Below are positions 1 through 7,160 of a DNA stretch of 12,197 nt, piece by piece. This DNA is from an uncultured Ruminococcus sp. (GTDB lineage Bacteria > Bacillota > Clostridia > Oscillospirales > Ruminococcaceae): assembly GCA_937902395.1 (NCBI GenBank), contig CALGTV010000006.1, forward strand, positions 1 to 12,197. Direction: 5' to 3'. The position numbers and the translations under genes were made by a program. Under the pieces are notes generated by a model. That model worked only from the letters and a program-made list of their open reading frames with translations, was not told the origin of the DNA and did no database searches. The stretch's first letter is position 1, and each line of letters opens with the position of its first letter.

Positions 1-84
1 AGTAGAAAATAAAAATTATTTTTCAATAATCAATGTTTTTCCGTTGGAAAAAGGCGCGTTTTAGCCTATTAGTGAGAGGGGTTG
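1..84. other. Non-coding tail downstream of spoIID
   Basis: This AT-rich stretch lies past the spoIID stop on the minus strand. It contains a perfect 7-bp inverted repeat, TTTTTCC (36-42) and GGAAAAA (46-52), with a 3-nt loop, and a weaker ATTATT/AATAAT pair around 16-30. On the minus strand neither is followed by a clean T-tract of the usual terminator kind. The spoIID transcript may end here, but I cannot call a terminator with confidence. No gene is visible. Confidence 0.4.
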
Positions 85-1113
85 TTACTTCACAGAGATA
101 ATCTCACAGTCGTTATAGTAATGTTCCAGTATGCTTTTCCAGCCCTTGCCCTCCTTAGCCATATGGTTTGCACCGTACTGAGACATACCAACGCCGTGAC
201 CGTAACCGCGAGTGGTAAATATAAAATTATTGTCCTTAAAATCCACAGTAAAATCGGCGGAACGCAGACCAAAAGCCTCACGGATATCATTACCCGATGC
301 CTTTACATCACCAACTGTCACCTCCAGAACCGTTCCCGAATCAGATTTTGCCCCTGTTTTAATCCAATTTTCAGGAGAATCCCCCAACTGAACACCCTCA
401 AACACCTTTTCCAGCCTTGCCCTGACAAAATCAACAGATATTTCTGTTTCGTCGATATAATTCGGAGCGTCCTTGTCCGATTTACTGTTTACAGGCACAA
501 GATAATCCACTGCCGTACCCCACATATTTTCCGCGCTTTCGGTTTTTCCCGAGGACATGGAGTGAAAAGCAGCAATTATCGGCTCATCATCATATGTTAT
601 GATATAGGGCAGAACTTCATCAACTGCGGCGGCTATCTTGTTGTAGTGGATATCATAGTTATCCCCGAAATAATGGCGTATTTTCTCATTGGTAAAAAAT
701 CCCTGATATTTATTGGGGTCATCGGAAAAATCGGCATTTCCTAAAGCTTTATCAGGAGCTTTCCTTTGCAGATTCCGCTGTCTCTCCGCATAAGTGTGAG
801 CCGCAACAGCCTGAGCTTTCAAAGCCTCCTCCTCAAAAGATGCAGGCATTTCCGCAGCAACCGCGCCTATAACGTAATCCCTGACGCTTACTTCTGTAAT
901 TTCCCCTGTTGAGCAGTTCAGCACGCGGTAAGGCTCATTTGAAACCTCCATATCCGCCCCGTTTTCTTCAATTTCCTCAAAAATGTATTCGCTTATTTCA
1001 GGCTTGCCCTTTTCAGCAGTGAAAATCAGCGGTTTACCGCCTATCAGTGCAGGCATAGCAGGCATAAATGTAGCAGATACAAGAAACATGGCAGATAAAA
1101 TAATCTTATTCAT
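85..1113 (-). CDS. spoIID: SpoIID-type peptidoglycan lytic transglycosylase (stage II sporulation protein D)
   Basis: This is a SpoIID/LytB-domain protein. In Bacillus subtilis, SpoIID is a membrane-anchored lytic transglycosylase that cuts denuded glycan strands during engulfment of the forespore, working with SpoIIM and SpoIIP. From ATG at 1113 the product is 342 residues, the usual SpoIID length. It begins with a hydrophobic signal/anchor segment (about residues 4-22). The conserved block GAVAAEMPASF follows, with the expected catalytic Glu at position 88, the same number as in B. subtilis, and then EALKAQAVAAHTY. Near the C-terminus (about 303-316) is the diagnostic GYGHGVGMSQYGAN. A start three codons upstream (1122) is possible but would abut the Shine-Dalgarno GGAAGG (1123-1128); the 1113 start gives a 9-nt spacing. 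No spoIIQ or other sporulation gene is adjacent. Non-sporulating relatives also keep SpoIID/LytB proteins, so sporulation is suggested but not proven. Confidence 0.9.
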   Translation of the reverse strand: MNKIILSAMFLVSATFMPAMPALIGGKPLIFTAEKGKPEISEYIFEEIEENGADMEVSNEPYRVLNCSTGEITEVSVRDYVIGAVAAEMPASFEEEALKAQAVAAHTYAERQRNLQRKAPDKALGNADFSDDPNKYQGFFTNEKIRHYFGDNYDIHYNKIAAAVDEVLPYIITYDDEPIIAAFHSMSSGKTESAENMWGTAVDYLVPVNSKSDKDAPNYIDETEISVDFVRARLEKVFEGVQLGDSPENWIKTGAKSDSGTVLEVTVGDVKASGNDIREAFGLRSADFTVDFKDNNFIFTTRGYGHGVGMSQYGANHMAKEGKGWKSILEHYYNDCEIISVK

Positions 1114-1122
1114 AAAAAACAT

Positions 1123-1128
1123 CCTTCC
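1123..1128 (-). promoter_or_regulatory. Shine-Dalgarno site deciding the spoIID start
   Basis: On the minus strand GGAAGG lies 9 nt before ATG at 1113 and 0 nt before the upstream in-frame ATG at 1122. The downstream ATG is therefore the likely start. Confidence 0.6.
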
Positions 1129-1188
1129 GCAGTTTAAAATATTTCACGCCGTTATCACACTTCTTTCACATTCATCACCAAAACCCGA

Positions 1189-1217
1189 TTGACATGGACT
1201 TTTAAATGATGTATAAT
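1189..1217 (+). promoter_or_regulatory. Consensus sigma-A promoter of the citrate synthase operon
   Basis: A TTGACA -35 box (1189-1194) and a TATAAT -10 box (1212-1217) are separated by exactly 17 nt. Both hexamers match the housekeeping consensus perfectly. Transcription should start near 1223-1225, giving a leader of only about 25 nt with no room for a riboswitch. A perfect promoter implies high basal output or control by a repressor. I see no obvious operator palindrome overlapping it. No matching convincing promoter was found on the opposite strand for spoIID. Confidence 0.85.
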
Positions 1218-1234
1218 TAATATGAAATAGTTAT

Positions 1235-1240
1235 AAGGAG
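1235..1240 (+). promoter_or_regulatory. Shine-Dalgarno site deciding a TTG start
   Basis: AAGGAG sits 8 nt before TTG at 1249. The longer in-frame option, GTG at 1240, overlaps this site itself and so could not use it. The unusual TTG start is therefore favoured. Confidence 0.7.
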
Positions 1241-1248
1241 TGATTTTT

Positions 1249-2613
1249 TTGAAGTTATCAGACAAGAAAACCAATATAAAAAATTTATGCAGGGAGCTTG
1301 CAGAAAATACCATTATTGACCCTGCGCTCTATCAGAAATATCACGTTAAAAGAGGTCTCCGCAAAGGCGACGGTACAGGCGTAGTTGCAGGTATTACAAA
1401 CATATGCAACGTTCACGGCTATGTGCTTAACGAGGGCGAGGTTGAGGCTATCCCCGGACAGCTTATCTACCGCGGCTATAATATAAACGACCTTGTAAGC
1501 AACGTTGAGGAAGAAAACCGCTACGGCTTTGAGGAAACTGTATATCTTCTCCTTTTTGGCAGACTTCCCGATAAAGAGGAACTCAGCGATTTTACAACGC
1601 TCCTTGCTCTTTCAAGAGAGCTTCCCAACGGCTTTATTGAGGATATGATACTTAAAGCCCCCTCTAAGAATATTATGAACAAGCTTTCCCGTTCAGTACT
1701 TGCTCTTTATTCTTATGATGAGGAATGTGAATTAAAATCAATTGAAAATGAAATGAAAATAGCAGTAAGCCTTATTGCAAAGCTCCCTGTTATCATGACA
1801 ACAGCTTATCAGGTAAAGCGCCGTGTATTCGATAATCAGAGTATGATTATGCACCCTCTCAGATACGAGGAAAATACGGCTCAGACTATCCTTTCTCTCC
1901 TCCGTCCCGACAGACAGTACACAGAGGATGAAGCTCAGATGCTTGACCGTCTCCTTATGTTACAGGCTGAACACGGCGGCGGCAACAACTCCACATTTAC
2001 CTGCCGCGTACTTACATCATCGGGAACTGACCCATATTCAGCATATTCAGGCGCAATATGCTCCCTTAAAGGACCCCGTCACGGCGGCGCAAATATACAG
2101 GTTATAAATATGCTTGACAACTTCAAGGCAAATATTAAAAACTGGGAGGACGAGGGCGAAGTAGCTGATTATATGCGCCGTACTATCAGAAAAGAAACCA
2201 ACGATAAATCAGGTCTTATCTACGGTATGGGACACGCGGTATATACTATCTCCGACCCCCGTGCAGTTATCCTCAAGAAAAAAGCCTTTGAGCTTGCAAA
2301 GGGCAGAGAAATCGAGGCTGAATTCAAGCTTCTTGAAACAATAGAGCGTCTTACTCCCGAAATCTTCAAGGAAGTCAAGGGCAGTGACAAGGCAATGTGT
2401 GCCAACGTTGATATGTATTCGGGACTTGTTTACCGTATGCTCGGAATACCTGAGGACCTTTTCACTCCTCTCTTTGCCGTTGCAAGAATGGCAGGCTGGT
2501 CTGCTCATCGTATGGAGGAGGTTCTCACAGGAAACCGCATAATCCGTCCCGCATACAAGGCAATTGCCAAGGAACTGGATTACGTAAAGCTCAGCGAAAG
2601 AAATAATGGATAA
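1249..2613 (+). CDS. gltA: Citrate synthase
   Basis: This enzyme condenses acetyl-CoA with oxaloacetate to give citrate in the cytoplasm, the entry step to the TCA/glutamate branch. From TTG at 1249 it is 454 residues. All landmark motifs are present: HGGGNNS with His242, GPRHGGAN with His278, GMGHAVY with catalytic His329 and NVDMYSG with catalytic Asp388, then a C-terminal NRIIRPAYKA segment in place of the more usual RIIRPR. The N-terminal extension before the IPGQLIYRGY motif is typical of long clostridial citrate synthases. The motifs place it in the si-type citrate/2-methylcitrate synthase superfamily, not the HMGL-like Re-citrate synthases of some clostridia. 2-Methylcitrate synthase activity cannot be excluded from sequence. 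It is the first gene behind the consensus promoter at 1189-1217. The next gene begins 5 nt after its stop, so co-transcription is likely. Confidence 0.93.
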   Translation: MKLSDKKTNIKNLCRELAENTIIDPALYQKYHVKRGLRKGDGTGVVAGITNICNVHGYVLNEGEVEAIPGQLIYRGYNINDLVSNVEEENRYGFEETVYLLLFGRLPDKEELSDFTTLLALSRELPNGFIEDMILKAPSKNIMNKLSRSVLALYSYDEECELKSIENEMKIAVSLIAKLPVIMTTAYQVKRRVFDNQSMIMHPLRYEENTAQTILSLLRPDRQYTEDEAQMLDRLLMLQAEHGGGNNSTFTCRVLTSSGTDPYSAYSGAICSLKGPRHGGANIQVINMLDNFKANIKNWEDEGEVADYMRRTIRKETNDKSGLIYGMGHAVYTISDPRAVILKKKAFELAKGREIEAEFKLLETIERLTPEIFKEVKGSDKAMCANVDMYSGLVYRMLGIPEDLFTPLFAVARMAGWSAHRMEEVLTGNRIIRPAYKAIAKELDYVKLSERNNG

Positions 2614-2618
2614 GCTGA

Positions 2619-3929
2619 ATGAAATCCCTGAAAATAATAACCGCGGCGGCTGTAATGCTGTCGCTGACAGGCTGTACTTTTGGTACAAGTATAGATAATC
2701 TCCTTGCGCCGCCCAAGCTCAGTATTGATCAGGAGCAGATATACAGCGCTCTGACAAATGCGGCAGGGGATTCTATAAGCCTGAAATATCCAAAAGCAGG
2801 AAAGTATCTCTCAGCCTTTATAGTTGAGGATATTGACGGCGACGGAGGAAACGAGGCTGTTGTTTTTTACGAGAAAACAGGTCTTGCCGCCCCTGAAAAT
2901 ACCCTGCGTATAAACATACTGGACAGCGGCGAAAACGGTCAATGGCGTTCCGTATATGATACTCCCGCAGAGGGCTCGGAGATAGAGCGCGTTATGATAT
3001 CACAGCTTGGTGAAAACGACCGTGTAAATCTCATAATCGGAAGCAGTCTCATTAACCGTTCCGAAAAAACGGCTTCAATTTACAGCTACAGCAACGGCGT
3101 ACTTGAAAACACTTTTTCCGAATCCTACTCGTTTATAGATGTTAAAGACCTTGACGACGACGGAGAAAAGGAATTCCTGCTGCTGAAAGGCTCTGCAAAC
3201 GATTCAGCGGCAATGGCTGAGGCTTACAAGCTTGACAAAAACGGCATATATCACCGTTACCGCAAGGATTTAAGCGGCGGATTCACGGAATTTGACGCTG
3301 TAAGCTACGGAAGTCTAAACAGCGGAGAAACTGCACTGTATATCGACGCTGTTTCGGGAAATGGATATATTCAGACAGATATCGTATACATGAACGAAAA
3401 AGGCTTGCAGAAGGTTTTCAATACAGCGGAGCAGTCCTCCGCAACTCTTAGACCTTCGGGCTGCCGTTCCGTTGATATTGATAGGGATATGTCCCTTGAA
3501 ATACCTGTGCAGACAATTGCTCCGGGATATGACAACGCTTCTGAAGGTGAGCTTTTATGGCTTACAAAATGGTTTAACGTTGACATAAACGGACAGAAAG
3601 AACTGAAACACATCTCATATCACAGCGTAGGCGACGGATATACCTTTATTTTCCCTGCAAAATGGCGGGATAAGGTAACTTTAAAGCGCGACGCTATAAA
3701 TGACGAAATTATAATATGCGCCTATGAAAACGGCGAAATGGGCAGAGAACTTATGCGGATTTACTGCGCTGAGGACGCGGCTTCCCGTGAGGACAGAACA
3801 GCCTCCGGTTATATGCTTTTACAGACAAAGGGCGATTCGGCATATCTTGCATATGTTTCAAAATACGACGAGACAGACGCTCTTGCCATTTCAGAAGCTG
3901 AGGCGGCTATAGGATTCAGATTTAACTAA
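2619..3929 (+). CDS. Surface lipoprotein with three calcium-loop-like (FG-GAP/VCBS-like) Asp repeats
   Basis: The N-terminus is a lipoprotein signal: Lys2/Lys5, a hydrophobic stretch and the lipobox LTGC with the lipidated Cys at 19. The mature protein should be tethered to the outer face of the membrane. Three repeats fit D-x-D-x-D-x3-E, as in EF-hand-like FG-GAP/VCBS loops: D71-D73-D75-E79, D177-D179-D181-E185, and a degenerate D286-D288-D290-E294 lacking the Gly. Each is followed by a short hydrophobic strand, which suggests beta-propeller-like blades. No enzymatic motif is seen. The start is 5 nt after the citrate synthase stop with no good Shine-Dalgarno, so translational coupling is likely. 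A response regulator and sensor kinase follow immediately, so a sensory or accessory role for that pair is plausible but only inferred. I cannot assign a function; a periplasm-side binding or scaffold protein is the most I would say. Confidence 0.8.
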   Translation: MKSLKIITAAAVMLSLTGCTFGTSIDNLLAPPKLSIDQEQIYSALTNAAGDSISLKYPKAGKYLSAFIVEDIDGDGGNEAVVFYEKTGLAAPENTLRINILDSGENGQWRSVYDTPAEGSEIERVMISQLGENDRVNLIIGSSLINRSEKTASIYSYSNGVLENTFSESYSFIDVKDLDDDGEKEFLLLKGSANDSAAMAEAYKLDKNGIYHRYRKDLSGGFTEFDAVSYGSLNSGETALYIDAVSGNGYIQTDIVYMNEKGLQKVFNTAEQSSATLRPSGCRSVDIDRDMSLEIPVQTIAPGYDNASEGELLWLTKWFNVDINGQKELKHISYHSVGDGYTFIFPAKWRDKVTLKRDAINDEIIICAYENGEMGRELMRIYCAEDAASREDRTASGYMLLQTKGDSAYLAYVSKYDETDALAISEAEAAIGFRFN

Positions 3930-3943
3930 AAAGGGGGAAAATT

Positions 3944-4645
3944 ATGAAACGTATATTAATATGCGAGGACGAAGATACCATAAGAGAATTTGTGGTAATC
4001 AATCTCAAACGTGCAGGCTATGAGGTTGTTGACGTAAACTGCGGCGAGGCGGCTCTCAAAACCTTTGAGCAGGAGCATGGAAATTTCGATATCGTTCTTC
4101 TTGATATTATGATGCCCGGAATCGACGGCTTTACGGTATGCAAGAAGATAAGAGAAAAAAGCTCCACTATCGGCATTATCATGCTGACGGCAAGAACTCA
4201 GGAAATGGACAAGGTAAGCGGTCTTATGATAGGCGCTGACGACTACATCACAAAGCCATTTTCTCCCTCGGAGCTTACGGCGCGTGTTGACGCTATATAC
4301 CGCCGCGTATGCATGAGCTTTATCAAAAACGAAAAGCACAGTATCATTGAAAGCGGTCCCTTTGTGCTCAATCTGAAAAGCCGTACCGTTACGAAAAACG
4401 GCGAACCTATAGAGCTTACACAGGTTGAATATCAGATTCTGGAATACTTCATGAACAACAAGAATACCGCCCTTGACCGCGCAAGCATACTCAATCACAT
4501 CTGGGGCGAAAGCTACTACGGTGACGATAAAATCGTCGATGTAAATATAAGACGTATCCGTATGAAAATCGAGGAAGAACCCTCAAGCCCTAAGTATATC
4601 ATAACTATCTGGGGTTACGGCTACAAGTGGAATGACGTTCAGTAA
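3944..4645 (+). CDS. OmpR/PhoB-family DNA-binding response regulator
   Basis: The 233-residue protein has an N-terminal receiver domain (about 1-120). It shows the acidic pocket Glu8/Asp9, the phosphorylated Asp54 in LLDIMMPG, the switch Thr82 in MLTAR and the conserved Lys104 in ITKPF. A C-terminal winged-helix domain (about 132-230) ends in the characteristic GYGYKW. Proteins of this type bind direct repeats at promoters when phosphorylated by a partner kinase. A strong Shine-Dalgarno (AAGGGGG, 3931-3937) precedes the ATG. The kinase gene starts on the last base of this gene's stop codon, so the two form a classic two-component pair. Regulon and stimulus are not evident; similarity to the PhoP/VicR/ResD group is generic and I do not assign a name. 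Confidence 0.93.
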   Translation: MKRILICEDEDTIREFVVINLKRAGYEVVDVNCGEAALKTFEQEHGNFDIVLLDIMMPGIDGFTVCKKIREKSSTIGIIMLTARTQEMDKVSGLMIGADDYITKPFSPSELTARVDAIYRRVCMSFIKNEKHSIIESGPFVLNLKSRTVTKNGEPIELTQVEYQILEYFMNNKNTALDRASILNHIWGESYYGDDKIVDVNIRRIRMKIEEEPSSPKYIITIWGYGYKWNDVQ

Positions 4646-6048
4646 TGGCAAGAAAAAGTATTACTAAACGCTGGATTATCAATAACTTAGGCGTTATCGT
4701 CCTTGCACTCATTGTTATTGAGCTTGTTGTAATTTATGCCATTCAAAGCTATTATTACAGCTCTGCGAAACAATATCTGGTATCTAAGATTAACGCGGTA
4801 ACAAGTGTGCTGAGTATTCACTCGCAGGACAGCTCTGCTAACTTTTCCGCGGAGGTCCGCAATATGCTGGAAACCTTTAACGAAAAGGACAAAATCGAGC
4901 TTATGGCTATAAACTCAAAAGGACGCGTTGTGCTGACTTCCTCGGGATTCTCTCCCGATGCAGATTACGTTATGCCCGACTATGAGGACGCTATGAAGCT
5001 CGGAGAGGGCAGCTATATCGGCAGATTGTCCTCCGACGGCGAAAAAGTCCTTGCGGTATCTGTTCCTCTTTCCTCTTTCAGCAGTGAGTACAGCTCTGTG
5101 CGAATGGTGACATCTCTGACGGAAATTGACAATACAATTAAAGGGTATATTATCTTTGTAACTGCCGTATGCTCAACCATAATTCTGATTATCGTCGTTA
5201 CGGGACTTTATTTCGCAGGCTCTATCGTTAAGCCTATACGTCAGATAAGCGGAATTACGCGTAAATTCGCCATGGGTGATTTCTCCGTCCGCATACAGAG
5301 CAATACCGACGATGAAATCGGCGAATTGTGTTCCTCCATAAATCATATGGCGGATGAATTATCCTCGGCGGAGGCTATGAAAAATGAGTTTATATCCTCT
5401 GTATCTCACGAATTGAGAACTCCCCTTACAGCTATTAAAGGCTGGGCGGAAACCCTTATGGTTGACGGCGGTGAAAATCCAGACACCATGAAAAAGGGCG
5501 TTGGAGTTATTGTAAACGAGACAGAACGACTTCAGCAAATGGTTGAAGAACTCCTTGACTTCTCACGTATGCAGAACGGCCATTTTACCTTGCAGAACAG
5601 CACTATGGATATCCTTGCTGAGCTTGGCGACGCGGTGCTGATGTACTCCGACAAGGCAAGGCGCGAGCAGATAAAGATTATCTACGACGAGCCCGAAATG
5701 CTCCCCTTTGTGTTCGGCGATAAAAACCGCATACGTCAGGTTTTTATAAACGTTATTGACAATGCGCTGAAATACTCCGAGCCCGGCGGTACTGTTACCA
5801 TAAAGGCGGGAGTAAAGGACGGCAGAATCAGGGTATCTGTTAAAGATACAGGCTGTGGTATCAAGGAAAGCGACCTTGCAAAAGTCAAGACGAAATTCTA
5901 TAAAGCAAATCATACACGACGCGGTTCGGGAATCGGACTTGCTGTGGCTGATGAAATTATCGCTATGCACGGCGGTAAACTGGAAATATACAGCGCAGGC
6001 GAGGGTAAGGGTACTAAGGTTACAATAACATTGCCGGCGAAGAATTAA
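4645..6048 (+). CDS. Membrane sensor histidine kinase (HAMP, HisKA, HATPase)
   Basis: This 467-residue kinase has transmembrane segment 1 (about 12-35), an extracytoplasmic sensor region of about 130 residues, transmembrane segment 2 (about 168-192), a HAMP linker (about 190-243) and a HisKA domain. The phospho-acceptor is His255 in SVSHELRTPLTAIKGW. The C-terminal ATPase domain has the N box at Asn373 (DNALKYSEP), the G1 box from Asp401 (DTGCGI) and the G2 box Gly427-x-Gly429-x-Gly431. All catalytic boxes are intact. It should autophosphorylate and pass phosphate to the regulator just upstream, whose stop codon shares one base with this start (TAATG). The sensor region has no motif I recognise, so the signal is unknown. 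The architecture resembles the PhoR/WalK type but lacks an obvious cytoplasmic PAS domain between HAMP and HisKA. Confidence 0.93.
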   Translation: MARKSITKRWIINNLGVIVLALIVIELVVIYAIQSYYYSSAKQYLVSKINAVTSVLSIHSQDSSANFSAEVRNMLETFNEKDKIELMAINSKGRVVLTSSGFSPDADYVMPDYEDAMKLGEGSYIGRLSSDGEKVLAVSVPLSSFSSEYSSVRMVTSLTEIDNTIKGYIIFVTAVCSTIILIIVVTGLYFAGSIVKPIRQISGITRKFAMGDFSVRIQSNTDDEIGELCSSINHMADELSSAEAMKNEFISSVSHELRTPLTAIKGWAETLMVDGGENPDTMKKGVGVIVNETERLQQMVEELLDFSRMQNGHFTLQNSTMDILAELGDAVLMYSDKARREQIKIIYDEPEMLPFVFGDKNRIRQVFINVIDNALKYSEPGGTVTIKAGVKDGRIRVSVKDTGCGIKESDLAKVKTKFYKANHTRRGSGIGLAVADEIIAMHGGKLEIYSAGEGKGTKVTITLPAKN

Positions 6049-6071
6049 TTAAGAATTATGAATTAAGAATT
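6047..6071. repeat. Short AT-rich direct repeat (AATTAAGAATT twice)
   Basis: AATTAAGAATT occurs at 6047-6057 and again at 6061-6071, separated by ATG, immediately after the kinase stop codon. The sequence is itself made of AATT/GAATT words that read similarly on both strands. It resembles the AATTAAGAATTA-type dispersed intergenic repeats seen in several bacterial genomes, but one window cannot show whether it recurs here. Confidence 0.5.
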
Positions 6072-6097
6072 GATGTGTTCGGCAGATTTGATATTAA
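6070..6097 (+). promoter_or_regulatory. Weak candidate promoter for the DUF1385-prmC-recA block
   Basis: TTGATG (6070-6075) and TATTAA (6092-6097) are 16 nt apart, each matching four of six consensus bases. This is the only spacer in the plus-strand genes long enough for a new promoter before the housekeeping block, which is the main reason to list it. Confidence 0.25.
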
Positions 6098-6117
6098 TTA
6101 AAGAACGAAATTCATCA

Positions 6118-6136
6118 GGGCGGATATTATCCGTCC
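6118..6136 (+). terminator. GC-rich hairpin between the two plus-strand blocks
   Basis: GGGCGGA (6118-6124) pairs with TCCGTCC (6130-6136) across a TATTA loop, with one G-T wobble. The stem is strong but is followed by GATAAATCCC rather than a U-tract. It may be a weak or factor-assisted terminator after the kinase gene, or a leader structure of the next gene. I favour neither strongly. Confidence 0.35.
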
Positions 6137-6173
6137 GATAAATCCCGAAACCATGAAAATTAGGAGTAAAAAA

Positions 6174-7160
6174 ATGAGTAAAAACAATAATTCACCAAGC
6201 GGTGAAAAATTCAAATCGAAAATAGGCGGTCAGGCACTTATTGAGGGTATCATGATGTTAGGACCGCAGAAAGGCGCTATGGCTTGCCGCCTCCCTGACG
6301 GCACTATCGACCTCGAAGTATGGGACGAAAACAACGGAAAATCAGCTCCATGGTATAAAAAAACTCCCCTTGTACGCGGCTGTGTGAATTTCGTAACATC
6401 GCTTAAAAAGGGTTATAAATACACCATGAAATCTGCTGAAAAGCAGATGACCGAGGACGAAAAAGCCGAGGCTGAAAGAAAAGCTGCTGAAAAAGCAGGC
6501 ATTAAAACAGAGGGGGACGACGAAAAACTCTCCTCCGCGGCCTTTGATGTCGTTATGGTTATCGGTACAATTCTCGGATTTGCCGTTGCTATGGGACTTT
6601 TCTTCTTCATGCCGAAATTCCTTGTGGGACTTATCCCCGATATCGAAAATTCGGGTATACTCCGTTCAATGCTGGAGGGTATTGTTAAAATTGCCCTTTT
6701 TGTACTCTATATGTGGGTTATCAGCCTTATGAAAGACATAAAGAGACAGTATATGTATCACGGTGCAGAGCATAAAACCATTGCCTGTCACGAGGCTGAA
6801 CTGCCTCTCACTGTTGAAAATATCCGCAAGCAGTCACGCTTCCACAAGCGCTGCGGCACAAGCTTTATTTTCATCGTGCTTATCATAGGCATATTCATAA
6901 TGTGCTTTGTTCCTAAGGGGCTTCTCTGGTGGCAGCGTTCACTTCTCAGCCTTGCTACTCTGCCTCTTGTTGTGGGTATTTCCTACGAGTGCATACGTCT
7001 TGCAGGAAATCACGACAATCTCTTTACGAGAATACTTTCAGCTCCCGGACTTGCAATGCAGAGAATAACTACCCGCGAGCCCGACGACAGCATGATTGAA
7101 ATTGCAATTGCCGCAATGACACCTTGTATTCCTGAGGATAAATCGGAGGACAAATGGTAA
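6174..7160 (+). CDS. DUF1385 membrane protein (YqhQ-like)
   Basis: This conserved protein of unknown function belongs to the DUF1385/YqhQ family. Key motifs are GGQALIEGIMMLGP (18-31), HGAEHKTIACHE (196-207) and RCGTSF (226-231). The invariant His, Glu and Cys residues suggest metal or catalytic chemistry, but no activity is established to my knowledge. About four transmembrane helices are visible (roughly 124-146, 164-186, 229-248 and 257-277), so it is an integral membrane protein. A charged Lys/Glu/Ala-rich stretch (about 78-112) precedes the first helix. The start was set at ATG 6174 (328 residues) because AGGAG (6162-6166) is 7 nt upstream; the longer frame from 6153 would contain that site. 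Its stop overlaps the prmC start by 7 nt, the usual DUF1385-prmC neighbourhood in Bacillota. Confidence 0.85.
   Translation: MSKNNNSPSGEKFKSKIGGQALIEGIMMLGPQKGAMACRLPDGTIDLEVWDENNGKSAPWYKKTPLVRGCVNFVTSLKKGYKYTMKSAEKQMTEDEKAEAERKAAEKAGIKTEGDDEKLSSAAFDVVMVIGTILGFAVAMGLFFFMPKFLVGLIPDIENSGILRSMLEGIVKIALFVLYMWVISLMKDIKRQYMYHGAEHKTIACHEAELPLTVENIRKQSRFHKRCGTSFIFIVLIIGIFIMCFVPKGLLWWQRSLLSLATLPLVVGISYECIRLAGNHDNLFTRILSAPGLAMQRITTREPDDSMIEIAIAAMTPCIPEDKSEDKW

Noticed and set aside
36..52. Perfect inverted repeat TTTTTCC/GGAAAAA as a spoIID terminator
   Set aside because: The arms have T on the outside left and A on the outside right on both strands, the reverse of an intrinsic terminator, and no U-tract follows.
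82..744. 220-codon open frame antisense to spoIID
   Set aside because: It lies wholly opposite a well-supported gene, its protein has no recognisable motif, and it has no Shine-Dalgarno site.
2209..2688. 159-codon minus-strand frame opposite citrate synthase
   Set aside because: The coding signal belongs to citrate synthase motifs on the plus strand; the frame is a by-product of codon bias.
3956..4498. 180-codon minus-strand frame opposite the response regulator
   Set aside because: The plus strand carries all receiver-domain residues; the antisense translation resembles no family.
6088..6116. TTGATA at 6088-6093 as a second -35 box
   Set aside because: No acceptable -10 box lies 16-18 nt downstream.
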